64,000 nucleotides of DNA, from NCBI GenBank assembly GCA_003952965.2, contig CM025853.1, forward strand, positions 1,885,971 through 1,949,970. Direction: 5' to 3'. Every line of letters starts with the position of its first letter. The stretch's first letter is position 1. The notes below the pieces were generated by a model, which searched no databases, was not told the DNA's origin, and was given only the letters and a program-made list of their open reading frames with translations. The position numbers were made by a program, and so were the translations under genes. Shown piece after piece: positions 10,676-21,880 of the stretch. The DNA comes from Morella rubra. Lineage: Eukaryota > Streptophyta > Magnoliopsida > Fagales > Myricaceae.

Positions 10676-12140
10676 TCTGTCCGCATCAGAGGTCCATAGA
10701 CTTCTGAAGATAAAATATTTGCCACTTGAAACAGAGACGCAGTTAGGAAAGCGAAGTTCATGCAGTGGGATCAGGATCCTCGATCTCTCTCCGAAGGGTA
10801 GAGGATCCAGCTGGTCCATGCAAATGATTTCTTTGTTTAAGATAGAAAAAGAGAGGTAGTTGTTTACTCCGATTGATTACGGCCTTCACTTTGGGGGGAA
10901 AAGGTTCCGTGTAGCAGTTGCCAGTTGAGGTATCAGCTTTCAAAGTCGTCTTTGGCGGCATACCTGCATGAAACTCGCCCCCTTTTACAATCCTATTGCC
11001 AATGCAATGCGACTGTGCACCAGAGATTTTTACTCTCTTTTCGGCGTTTGTCTGCATCTGAGAATAAAGATAGCATGCGGACATGTTCTGGGTGGGTGGT
11101 GGTTTCGATGTTCTTGACATTTTTTTGGGAAACGTCAACTCAGCAGCAAGAATCTATGGCCTATGGGGGTGGAAAGACAAAAAAATATGCAATATCCAAC
11201 AAGTATTTGTGGCCGAAAGAAAGGAAACTCCCCAAGATTCCTCTCAAATGAGCCCTGCACAGTTGCATAAAGGGTAGGATCCTCTTGGGGACTGATTGGT
11301 CTGTCCAAAAGGCACTGGGATTCCATTTCTTCCACTTCCATGCATTGGTTTTGTTTGGCAGATTTTTGGTTCACCCTTTGTGGGAAAGTTTCCGTTGGAT
11401 TCTACATACAATCAAGGTTGATACATGACCAATTTAGTAGATTCTATGAACTCTGTTTTATTCCAGATACTTTAAATACCAAGATGATGTCTTATTATAT
11501 TCTTAAAAAATTAAAAAAATCACATTGTCGAAATAAGAACAAGAAAATTAATCCTCAAAGGAGAATCCTCGTTGCTGGGAATGCCATTTTAAACTTGCCA
11601 TCAAATGAGTGAGGATAGGTCGAAACTAATTGATCTAATGTGGCTGCTGAGAGATGACATGGGAGTTGGCAATTTGTCATCACCTGTCCCCATTAATCGC
11701 GGAGGGTTGTTTCCGTCAATAAGCATACTAAAGTCCACGAAAACATTGAAAAGATCAACATAGGTATGTTCACCAGGAGACCTAATTTAGGGGGTTCATT
11801 TATTGAAAACTAGGAGGAAAAATAAATGATTTGTTTCCGAACTAAAATTTTGATAAAAAAATTCTCTCCATTCTTATTTGCAATCAAAATTTTAGTCCAG
11901 AAAATAATAATAATAATAAAAACTTCAAATCATCTTCTTCTTCTCCTAGTCAAATATTTATTTTGTTACTATAAATATAAATAATGTACTTAAATGATTT
12001 ATTAACTTTTTTTGATAAATTTCTATAAAATTATATTATTCAATGTTTTCTCTCAAAATCCAATAAAATTATAATCTATCTTAATTTTCAAACATTCTAA
12101 AAAATTTGCCCCCTTGAATGTTTAAACTAGAGAATCTGTT
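10676..12140. other. Intergenic sequence upstream of the TRF-like gene, ending in an AT-rich MITE-like block
   Basis: No coding sequence here is convincing; the longest open frames (about 100-126 codons around 10758-11251) have no recognisable motif and overlap on opposite strands. About 11840-12115 is AT-rich. Read in reverse, it matches the AT-rich segment near 5280 (shared order 'aaattttttagaatgtttgaaa', 'attttattggattttga', 'ataattttatag'), so it is probably a copy of the same MITE family. Its right end, 'aaaatttgcccccttg', reappears in the spacer between the two tandem promoter copies that follow. Confidence 0.5.
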
Positions 12141-13134
12141 TTTATATATATATATAAAATCTCCTCACTTTTTCAAGTTTGCAACAAGAATTAAATTGTG
12201 CTTTTAAGTCAAGCCAGTAAGAGCAAAATCTCACAGAAATTACCAACACTGACCTTCCCTTTGGATATTTCCCGTATCCGCGTATCCACTTGAACAAACC
12301 CAAGCGCCGCCGAGAGACACTATCGGTTACAAGCTACGACCGGATCTAACGCCACGTGTACGACCAAACCAAACAAAGCCGTCATTTAAAGACAACTATT
12401 GGGTCCCACATATATATCCATTAAATTCTTACGTGTCCGCCAGCGCATGCTCACACAACTGCAACGTAAATGACTCTAATAACATTTGGTCAAGCCATAT
12501 GATGGTGGAATTCCTCTAACAACTAGGCCATTTCGGTAATTGACGCACGGTCGTTCAAAACGACATGTGCTCGCCGTCTCTCTTAAACTCCGTTAAAAGA
12601 TCGCCAGCCTTTTTCTTCTAGGGTTTTCAGAATTTCCAAGTTCTTCGATCGACATCTCGCTCTCTCTTTTTTTGAGTAGCGTCGAAAGATTTTGGTTTTC
12701 CTCGGAAATTTTTTTATTTCTTTGGACTCTGTGTTCATTCAGTAGGAGAAAGTTGGATGGTACAGTTGATGAAATCGTCGAATCTCATGCCTGAGCCTGA
12801 AAAGAAGGCGACGACAACGTCGTTTCGTGACGAGCTGCCGGTAAAGTTGGAGATCGAGGACTCGCTTGAAGAAGAGCACGGACCGCTCAATAAGCGGTCA
12901 AAGCCTTCGCAGGGTTTTCAAGAGGTACGGAATCAAATTCGGTTTATCTGGACCCGGAAAAGTTATGTCAAACAGTCCGAAACTGTGGTGTTACAATCAT
13001 CTCAGACCTGAGAAATATGTAGTATTCCATCCAGACAGCTCTAATTTAAACTTATTGTGATTATTTGTGTGAATTTTAATCTTAATTAAGAACTTGATGA
13101 CATATTAAGAAGTCAAAAAAAAAAGTTTCGTTTT
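12141..13134 (+). repeat. Tandem copy 1 of the TRF-like gene's promoter, leader and first exon
   Basis: This 994-bp segment is repeated at 13307-14300 with a constant offset of 1166 bp. I saw only two base differences (an A/G in 'gttaaaRgatcgcc' and an A/C in the A-run before 'gtttcgtttt'). It includes a G-box (CACGTG at 12353-12358), a TATA-like 'acatatatatcc', the 5' leader and the complete first exon with its splice donor. Confidence 0.95.
12757..12924 (+). other. Duplicate first coding exon of the TRF-like gene
   Basis: This 56-codon exon (MVQLMKSSNLMPEPEKK to PSQGFQE, donor GTACGG) is identical to the exon at 13923-14090. It could be used as an alternative start, splicing over copy 2 to the exon at 15300 and giving the same protein from a second promoter. 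It is not clear whether it is transcribed, or whether it is a true duplication rather than an assembly effect. Confidence 0.6.
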
Positions 13135-13306
13135 AATAATGAATCCTGTTTGGAAAATCTTCTTCTTGATCATCTTTTATTCTTCTAATTACCCGTATTG
13201 TATATTCCCTTGTCGAAATCAAAAAGGACTTGTCATATGTCCAATTAAAACTAATGGAATCTATCTTAAGGGCATAAAAATTTGCCCCCTTGCGGAAACA
13301 GTATAT
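13135..13306. other. 172-bp spacer between the tandem promoter copies
   Basis: The spacer contains diverged short versions of sequence that follows copy 2. 'cccttgtcgaaatcaaaaaggacttgtc' compares with 'cccttagtcgataatcaaaaaggacttgtc' near 14399, and pieces 'taagggcata' and 'ttgcggaaa' appear in the same order. Its right part ('ctatcttaa' then 'aaaatttgcccccttg') matches the MITE-like end upstream of copy 1. The original duplication unit was therefore longer than the near-identical part. Confidence 0.7.
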
Positions 13307-14300
13307 TTTATATATATATATAAAATCTCCTCACTTTTTCAAGTTTGCAACAAGAATTAAATTGTGCTTTTAAGTCAAGCCAGTAAGAGCAAAATCTCAC
13401 AGAAATTACCAACACTGACCTTCCCTTTGGATATTTCCCGTATCCGCGTATCCACTTGAACAAACCCAAGCGCCGCCGAGAGACACTATCGGTTACAAGC
13501 TACGACCGGATCTAACGCCACGTGTACGACCAAACCAAACAAAGCCGTCATTTAAAGACAACTATTGGGTCCCACATATATATCCATTAAATTCTTACGT
13601 GTCCGCCAGCGCATGCTCACACAACTGCAACGTAAATGACTCTAATAACATTTGGTCAAGCCATATGATGGTGGAATTCCTCTAACAACTAGGCCATTTC
13701 GGTAATTGACGCACGGTCGTTCAAAACGACATGTGCTCGCCGTCTCTCTTAAACTCCGTTAAAGGATCGCCAGCCTTTTTCTTCTAGGGTTTTCAGAATT
13801 TCCAAGTTCTTCGATCGACATCTCGCTCTCTCTTTTTTTGAGTAGCGTCGAAAGATTTTGGTTTTCCTCGGAAATTTTTTTATTTCTTTGGACTCTGTGT
13901 TCATTCAGTAGGAGAAAGTTGGATGGTACAGTTGATGAAATCGTCGAATCTCATGCCTGAGCCTGAAAAGAAGGCGACGACAACGTCGTTTCGTGACGAG
14001 CTGCCGGTAAAGTTGGAGATCGAGGACTCGCTTGAAGAAGAGCACGGACCGCTCAATAAGCGGTCAAAGCCTTCGCAGGGTTTTCAAGAGGTACGGAATC
14101 AAATTCGGTTTATCTGGACCCGGAAAAGTTATGTCAAACAGTCCGAAACTGTGGTGTTACAATCATCTCAGACCTGAGAAATATGTAGTATTCCATCCAG
14201 ACAGCTCTAATTTAAACTTATTGTGATTATTTGTGTGAATTTTAATCTTAATTAAGAACTTGATGACATATTAAGAAGTCAAAAACAAAAGTTTCGTTTT
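13307..14300 (+). repeat. Tandem copy 2 of the TRF-like gene's promoter, leader and first exon
   Basis: This is the copy nearest the rest of the gene. It carries the same G-box (13519-13524), TATA-like sequence and leader as copy 1. It ends 'gtttcgtttt' and continues into intron 1. The tight identity implies either a very recent duplication or two haplotypes placed in tandem during assembly. Confidence 0.95.
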
Positions 14301-17300
14301 GTTTGATTCTCAGTTTCCTGTGCTTGGAATGTATTTTGGTTTTCTTGATTCGTTTCTTTTATTTTGCTATAAGACAATTACCTGAGTATGTGTATTTCCC
14401 TTAGTCGATAATCAAAAAGGACTTGTCGTTTCCTATGTTTTCTGTGCAAAGATAATTCTTTGTGACTACATGGAAATGTCGATTCTAAGGGCATATTGTG
14501 TTCAGGTTGATTCCTGGGAGATTGCGGAAATCCAGTAATACTGTGTGGTCTTATGAGATAAGCCGTTCTCAGTGAGAATTACCTTTGGTTCTTCACAACG
14601 AAACGGAGTATTTGTGTATGAGGAGATATTGGGTATAATTTCGATCGATGTATGTTCCTTTCCAGCTTGATGGGACGTCCATACATAGCGTCGAGCTGAA
14701 TATATTGCGGTTTTGTATTTTATACAGTAGTTGGATGTAATTGAGGTTTCTTACTTGATATGTTTTTAAGATCTTTTCTGGGATTGGTTGCACTAAAGAC
14801 TAAAAGCTTCTTCTGTTTCTTTCGGTTGTAATTTGGACCTTTTCCTCCCATTATGTGGTTTTGCTGACAAAATTAGTGTAGAATTGATTGGAGTTCTTGT
14901 TTCTTGATCTGTTTGAAAATTTTTCTGGGATTGGTTCTAATAAAGAGTTGAAGTTTCTTCCGTTACTTTTGGCTGTAATTTGGATTTTTTTTTTCCTGTT
15001 TTCCTTGGATGGTTCATTTGACAAAATCTGTACATTTTTCTTTAAAGTTGCGACTTGTTATTATTACATGTTAATAAGTTCACAACAACTAAGTTGGAGA
15101 TTCCTAATATATCTTGATCTTGCTGAGGATTGTAGTATCTTCTTTTTATGGATGTTTTGTCGTTACATGGTCATTTTTTTTCTATTAATGTCTGCATTGA
15201 GATTTGGGTTGCCTGGAAAAACTTGAGGGCTTCTTTTTCCTTTAAAAGTAACTGGGATTCTTTTATTTGCTTGTTTCATGTGGTTCGGTCGACTATCAGC
15301 AATGGAATTCTGGAACTAGTGCATTCCCTATCCCTCCTTCGCACTACAACCCACTTGATGAGCCTAGCCCTTTGGGTTTGCGGCTGAGGAAAAGCCCGTC
15401 GCTGTTAGATTTAATTCAGATGAAGCTTTCTCAAGGGAGTGGTTCTAGTGCAGGAGCTGCAGAAAGTGAAGGTTCAGATGCAGTGGATAAAAAGGATAGT
15501 AAGGGCATTGCTGCATCAAGTACTACTGACAAGCTAAAGGCTTCAAATTTTCCAGCTTCGCTTCTGAGGATCGGGACTTGGGAGGTATCTTCAGTTACTA
15601 TTTTGTTACTTAAGCCAAAAAAGAAAGGACAAAAACAAGAGGAAAAGGAAAAATAGACTCTTTAAGTTATTTAAATTCTGAGATTTTAAAAAAGTTGAAG
15701 GATGTGGCATGTAACTCTTAACTTCTGCAGTACAAATCAAGATATGAAGGTGATTTAGTGGCAAAGTGTTACTTTGCCAAACATAAGCTTGTTTGGGAAG
15801 TTCTTGAAGGCGGTCTGAAGAGTAAAATAGAAATCCAATGGTCGGATATTATGGCACTGAAGGCGAATTGTCCAGATAATGATCCCGGTGCATTAAATGT
15901 CGTGGTATGTGTAGCATTCTTATGCTTTCTTTCTGTGTGTGCTTGTCTGCGCTGGTATGTAAGTGGGATTAATGTTCATTGATCTCTTGTGCAGCTAGCT
16001 AGACAGCCCCTTTTCTTCCGGGAGACCAACCCTCAACCTAGAAAGCACACCTTGTGGCAGGCCACAGCAGATTTTACTGATGGTCAGGCTAGCATACACA
16101 GGTAATATTAGCTGGGGTCTCTTATCTTCTCCCTCCTTTAAATTTGATTGAATGATGCCAAAAGGTGTATTCTTGCTGCCTATTGACTATTAGTCCTTTG
16201 ATAGTACGTTTTATGAGGACTTGCATTGTTCTCGGTAGCTTCTAGTCTGTTGGATGAAGTGCCAGTCTCTTTCTCACACTCAATTGAAATATGTCATGAG
16301 AATTAGTGTTCTTATATCTTTACGTATGTCGTAATCTACTTCATTGTGCCTTTTTTTTTTCAGTCGTTTCCTCAGAAGATTAATTAGCTTATGTGGCGTC
16401 TTTTCCTTTGAGAAAATTAATAATCTCATCTAGTAAAATAGAGTCTTTATTTGGTCACGCTATTAGTTTTCATCTTTGGGTGGGGTTAGCATGTGCTGTG
16501 TTCAAAACATCTAGTGCAGCCCTCAGCTGGCTGCAACTAAATTATTCAGAATTTTTTTATATTTTTCTTCTCCGTATGGAATAGGAAATGTTGCCCTTTT
16601 ATTGGTTTCTTAAATTTGCTGTATGTCAATCATAAGAGGAAAAAATTTTAGTGAACGTCGTTGCAGGCGCACCTTTGTAGTTTCATTCCTTTGGATCATA
16701 CTTGTTCGTTATGATACGTGTAGAACTTCTTAGGTTACCTGTTCATTGAAATACCCAAGACCCCCCCCCCCCCCCCCCCTTCTTTAACTCATCACATGCT
16801 GCATGTCATTATTTGTGACATTTTACCTAGATGCATTACATCTTCCAATATTTCTTCAAAGTGATGTGCTATATGTTAGGGTATTCTTTTGTGAGGCTTT
16901 ATTGATTGGAAAATTTCGGTTTTATGGTGTTAGGCAACATTTTCTGCAATGCCCGCAAGGTTTGTTAAACAAGCATTTTGAAAAGCTTATCCAGTGCGAC
17001 ATGCGCCTTAACTTCTTAAGCCAACAGCCAGAGATAGTTTTGGATTCACCATACTTTGAATCGCGGCCCTCTGTATTTGAAGACCCAGAAGAGTCTAAAG
17101 ACCATAGTTTTGATCAAGTGGATAGCGGTAGAGGATCTATGTCTGGTTTCCAGGATGTAGCATCACCGCCAGCGATACAATCATCTTCCTTGAAAATCGA
17201 ACAAATGCAGGATTCTGCTGGTTCAGGATTTGAAAATCGGTTGCGAGAAGCTCCTTCCCCCAGCTCAGGTAAAATGACAAACTTCTGCTCTTTCTGAGCC

Positions 17301-18357
17301 TGATGATTGACACTGTTTATGTTGAATTTTTTGCTTTTTTGATTTAATTATGGGTGTTATCACATACCGACATGATTTAAAAGATCAATAGGCTTTTTCT
17401 GTTGCATTTGGTGCACCTGATTGTAAAACATTTTTTTAACCTTGAATCTTGTGATTGATAATGCTTTGTATGATGCAGCTGATATTTCAAATAAGTTGGT
17501 GTTACGACTTTTTGAAATCATGGTTATCTAAATTTCATAAGTGCATAGGTGAAAGATTGTCCACAGTTCAATTACAGTTCTACTTAAGAGCATTTATGCA
17601 CTGATCGTGTTGCATAGGCCTTCGGTTCTTCATTTAAGTTTTTTGTGTTTCTAGATAATGGACTTTTGCATGGCCCTTGGTTTTGCACCCAAAAATTGCA
17701 TATTCTGCCGGTGCATCAACTGGTTAATTGATTGTCTTTCTCATATTAGTGATGGACACTCGTGCAATTGAAGGTAATGGAAGTTCTGAAGCTGTTGATT
17801 CCACGGGTGCAAGAAACTGGGACCAGATAAAACTGACTGGGCTCCATCCCTCCATGTCAATGAGTGATCTGATGAGCCATCTTGAACATTGTATCTCAGA
17901 GCAGATGACGGCTGGAAACATGCCAACCGTGGATGAAACTCCACAATACCAGGATATACTGGAGGACATTGCTCAGTATCTGCTTAATGACAATCAGTTC
18001 ACTACCTCTTCTGATGAGAAATGCCTCATGTCAAGAGTCAATTCCCTCTGTTGCCTTCTTCAGAAGGACTCTGCTACGGTTCAGAGTTCTCAGGGTAATG
18101 GGGAAAGCTGCACCCCTGACGGTGGGATGGCCGTTCACGGGAAGCACAATCCTGAACAAATGCATGACAATAAATATAGAGCTGATTTGAAGGTTTCTGA
18201 ACAGGACGCAAGGGATGTATCTGGCGGAAAGCAGGTACCAGCTATGTCGAGGAAAGACTCATTTGGGGACCTTCTGCTCCATCTCCCTAGAATTGCCTCC
18301 CTCCCAAAGTTCTTGTTTAATATTTCAGAAGAAGATGGGGATAGTCAATCTAGATAG
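13923..18357 (+). CDS. Plant-specific TRF-like family protein (TRFL8-type), 6 exons
   Basis: Exons 13923-14090, 15300-15584, 15731-15904, 15995-16101, 16934-17268 and 17750-18357 join in frame to 558 aa. The conserved core spans about residues 55-260. It starts with PLGLRLRKSPSLLDLIQMKL and continues with LLRIGTWEYKSRYEGDLVAKCYFAKHK, which crosses the exon 2/3 border (the first part ends ..TWE). Then come KLVWEVLEGGLKSKIEIQW and QPLFFRETNPQPRKHTLWQ, ending in LLNKHFEKLIQCD. I recall this core from the Arabidopsis TRF-like 8 group (At2g37025), annotated for telomere-repeat-binding similarity, though no Myb/telobox repeat is visible here and the function is unknown. The C-terminal half is Ser/Asp/Glu-rich, ending in a short motif SRKDSFGDLLLHLPRIASLP. 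Intron 4 carries a C-run near 16761. The promoter and first exon are duplicated upstream. Confidence 0.85.
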
Positions 18358-19623
18358 ATCTCTTGTTTTAACATTCCATAAATTTCAAGAATCAACTAGA
18401 TTGCAAAATCTGTCTGTCTCTCTGTCTCTGTCGCTCTCTCTAAATCAAATTGCAGATTTACAGGACTATTAATATAAAAATCTGAGGTCTCCAATGCGGC
18501 AATTGGGGGGTTTTGGGATTCGGAAAATTGTTTTGATGAAGAATCCTGCTGAAGACCCGTGTAGAAATCCTTGTTTTCGATGTCACAGATTCATTGTTGT
18601 ATGCTTTCTTCATGTTCTATGGACGAAGTGCTATATCTGTTTGTACAATTCATTCAAAAGTAGATGAAACTTGTGGTTATCCGGTAAAAAAGAACTGTCT
18701 ATCTTATGGTTCTTTGGTGGTGTTCTTTGGTGGTTAAACATGTTTTCTGACGTATTGTGCAGTCTGAACAATTAGTGACTAACATGATCTGTCATGCACA
18801 AATATTTCACTGCAGTGACTTTACTGAGGTGCAATTGCCAACATCTTCTGCCTTTCGCTTAAAGTAAAAGAAGAAAAGGTCAGAACAAACCAATTTGAAT
18901 TCGAAGTCCAAGAGGGTTGTCAAACTGGTTGCATCCTCTTCCTTTCGCTTAAAAAAAGAAGACAAAAAGGTCAGAACAAACAACTTTGAATTCAAATCCT
19001 ATCAGATTAAGGTCAGGTTAGAAATTGCATAGATTTGAGTCCTCTTCTACTTTTAAAATATAATGTTAATTATCAATAAAGAGATAGTTCCTTGTTATAC
19101 AGAATTACAGTATCTACTGTATAGGAGATTAGCTCCCTCCAAGAACTAAACAAATTCCTTTCTTTTTCTATCTCTTTGCCGTGAATTTGAAGAGCCTAGA
19201 TTTGTGACCGAAGATGGAGTAAGACATTAATACCCTCTTGGACCAGCGCAACAAGATGGTTTACGTAACTATAACCGCGTTTTTATAACGACGACTATAT
19301 TTGGTCTTGTTTAATTAATGCACGGCCCTTTTCGTCAGCCATGCACGATCTATATAAGAAAAGCGTAACAAGGAAATCTGTCAAAACACAATACACGCTG
19401 CGTTACAAATTAAGGAAACACTCGAGGCTCAACCAATCAAATTCCAAAAACCGACTCTCTTTTTTTTTCCCCTCTTCTGTTTGACAGCCTTATTTGTTCA
19501 TTTTTTTTTAATAAATAAATTCTGCTCTCTTAATAAGTCACACATTAATGGTATCTCCCTCGTACTGAGAAAATTTCATTGGAATAACGAGAGATAATAC
19601 TATTCATAAAGAAATATAAATTA
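18358..19623. other. 3' region of the TRF-like gene and intergenic sequence
   Basis: The first few hundred bases, with a (CT)n-like run at about 18416-18440, are probably the 3' untranslated region. Beyond the repeat at 18843-18999 and an AT-rich stretch with T-runs near 19450-19510 I see no gene. Confidence 0.5.
18843..18999. repeat. Imperfect direct repeat, two ~67-bp units
   Basis: The units at about 18843-18909 and 18933-18999 share 'cctttcgcttaaa', then 'aaaaggtcagaacaaac' and 'tttgaattc', with small indels. Confidence 0.8.
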
Positions 19624-20117
19624 TAGATAATGTCATTTTTCGCATCTTAGTATGGACGAATTTTAAATTTGTCATCTAATTATGAAAATGACGATTTACG
19701 TCTTCTAACTTTAAAAAATATCAATATAGGCCTCCCTTCCAATTAGCCTTTAAGTCATAAAACACATGAAAAATGACTGAAATGCTCCTCCAAGATAATT
19801 TTATAAATAAATTTTTAAGAAATAAAAATTTAAAAATACATATTAATGAAATAGAGTTTCAATAGTTTTATTTAAAAAATATTAACTTTTTTTTAATATC
19901 ATTTTTTATTTTTAATGAATTTTTTTATTTTTTTTAGTAATTTTATCTTGAAGGGGTATCTCGGTCATTTACATATATTTCTGTCTTAACAACTGATTTG
20001 GATGAGAGCGTACATTAATGATTTTCGAAAGTTCAAGGACATAAATTGTCATTTTTATAATTAGAGGATGAGATTGAAATTGGCTAATAATAAAAGTGCG
20101 AACTATAATATTACCTC
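19624..20117. mobile_element. 494-bp MITE with long inverted repeats and a perfect 9-bp target-site duplication
   Basis: Left end TAGATAATGTCATTTTTCGCA and, read in reverse, right end GAGGTAATATTATAGTTCGCA begin arms that pair imperfectly for some 150 bp. Examples are 'tcatctaattatgaaaatgac' against 'tcctctaattataaaaatgac', and inner 'caagataattttat' against 'caagataaaatta'. The centre is A/T runs. The 9-mer tataaatta flanks both sides (19615-19623 and 20118-20126). A 9-bp duplication points to a Mutator-like transposase. No open reading frame is present. It lies downstream of the RING gene's stop codon. Confidence 0.85.
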
Positions 20118-20295
20118 TATAAATTAAGTCGAAAGAGGTTTAGTCAATAGATATAAATCAAGAATCAAGGTATAGCTTAGACCACAGTAATCTTCATGGT
20201 GACTTTGCATGGATAAGCCAATTACCTTTGTTTAAGAAAATCTACAGTGTTAACCTTTTGATAAGTTCTCTGTATCTGAGAAACTAGACGTAACG

Positions 20296-21880
20296 TTACT
20301 CATCAAGACCATTAAAGCATATGAAGCATGGAGGATCTTTGGACTTGTCGGATGTGATATGCTCCAGGCACAGGCAATGGAAGACATGGCCGCATGACAA
20401 AACAGCAACTTCCGAAATAGTAAGACCAAATCCATTCCCTCTTTCTGGTGAAAATGCAAGATCACCCCCACATAGAAGACAGTTTTGGCGAAATGGTTTA
20501 GAGATAGGATCATTGAAACCTGCAAATAGAATCCTTGTGATCAATGATGGCACCAAAAAAAAAGTGAACCTTTAAAGTACAACAGATAGAAACGAAGCAT
20601 CCAAAACTTAGGTTACAGAACAACACTACATAGATAGGGTAATCAGCAGTATCCAAGAGGGAGTTTATGCATCGATCTTCATTCCCACGTACAGTTATGT
20701 CCAGTTCAAAGGAAACCGTGATTTAAATTACAGACTCGATCAATACAGGGGGCCATGAAAACAAGTTGTGAACGTATCAGGGGCTAAGCTTAAGCAAAAT
20801 GACTTGCTGGACAATGAAAACCCGTTCCTCTTCAAGATATGTCTATGTCATGACAGCAACAAAATGCATGCGTGGTCATAAATTCAAAGCATAAAACCTC
20901 TACCAAGATACAATCACACTGCATGACTTAAGGCAAAGGTGGAATTCCAAGTAAAATCTCAAATAAGCTGGGAAGTATAAGGTTCCCTTAATTCGGACAT
21001 ACCGTCCCACGTGATATGATCATAGTTTGAGAGATCTTCCTCACTTGAGAGATCATCCTCATCACTTGAGAGATCATCCTCACTTGAGAGCTGTTTATCG
21101 GATGGATTTTTGTAAGGTGGCATCTCGATCTCAGATGGCGTTGGGGAAGGTTGTTTCCTAACCTCCTCTTCCAAAACTTGGTGGGAAGATGATCTGCTCT
21201 GGTTTTGACTCTCCTGAACAGGTGAAGTTAAATCTTCGGTCTCCTCCGCATACAGATACTCTGGAGTGGGGCCAGCTGGTTTACCAAGTGGAAACAGCAA
21301 GAAGAATGAATATTATTGTTAGCCAGTACGAAACTTTTTAGTTTTCCATCTCTTGGTAAGGGAAAATGCTCTATAAGTTTCTCAGGAATCTGACAAGTTC
21401 TACATTACCTGCGGTCTGATTATTCTCGTCAATGGTGCAGCCGTCTTCCAAGAATATTGGAGAATCTGCTGAGGATGTTTCAATTTGGAAGGTCTCGACG
21501 GCTTCGTTATTATGTTGCCCAACTTCAGAAGAATGCGGCTCATGATCAGGACCTGAGAACACTACAGACAAATTGTTCAGATTCTTTGATTAAAATCCAA
21601 AACACCGGAGAAAAGACTGCGATAACGTATGGAACAGTCGCTCTAACAGACTAGCTAGTTCTCTTGAAGCAAACTGACATCTATTGGCTGCATCTCTTGG
21701 GTGTCCAATAGCTTGTTCTGGCATATCATCTAAGCCGGGAGATTGGAAATTTCCAGCACCTCCGAGACACCTGGGCCTTGTATTGTCTACTTCTTCACTG
21801 TGCGAATTTCCTTGCTCGGGCACTTGATCTTGGTTAGCTTCTTGGTCAATCTTCACATGGTAAAGGTTACCGTTCTCCAT
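20296..21880 (-). CDS. RING-type zinc-finger protein (probable E3 ubiquitin ligase); 5' exon uncertain
   Basis: Three 3' exons are well supported on the minus strand: 21552-21409, 21275-21003 and 20519-20296. They have good splice sites (donors GTAATG and GTATGT) and a consistent frame. The middle part is acidic and Ser-rich (QLSSEDDLSSDEDDLS). The last exon encodes a RING-like finger: NCLLCGGDL, then VAVLSCGHVFHCLCLEHIT, then DPPCFICFNG and the end. Cys and His spacing fits a zinc finger that recruits E2 enzymes. The first exon is unclear. An ATG at 21880 opens a 96-codon frame that is in register with exon 2 but stopped by TAA at 21592-21590, so an intron must remove it. One option is a 10-nt coding exon ending AACG|GTAACC (21871). 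Other donors closer to the stop are weaker. More 5' exons may exist near 22500-22720. Confidence 0.6.

Noticed and set aside
10758..11374. Overlapping open frames of 64-126 codons between RPL35 and the TRF-like gene
   Set aside because: They overlap on both strands, lack motifs and have no splice partners.
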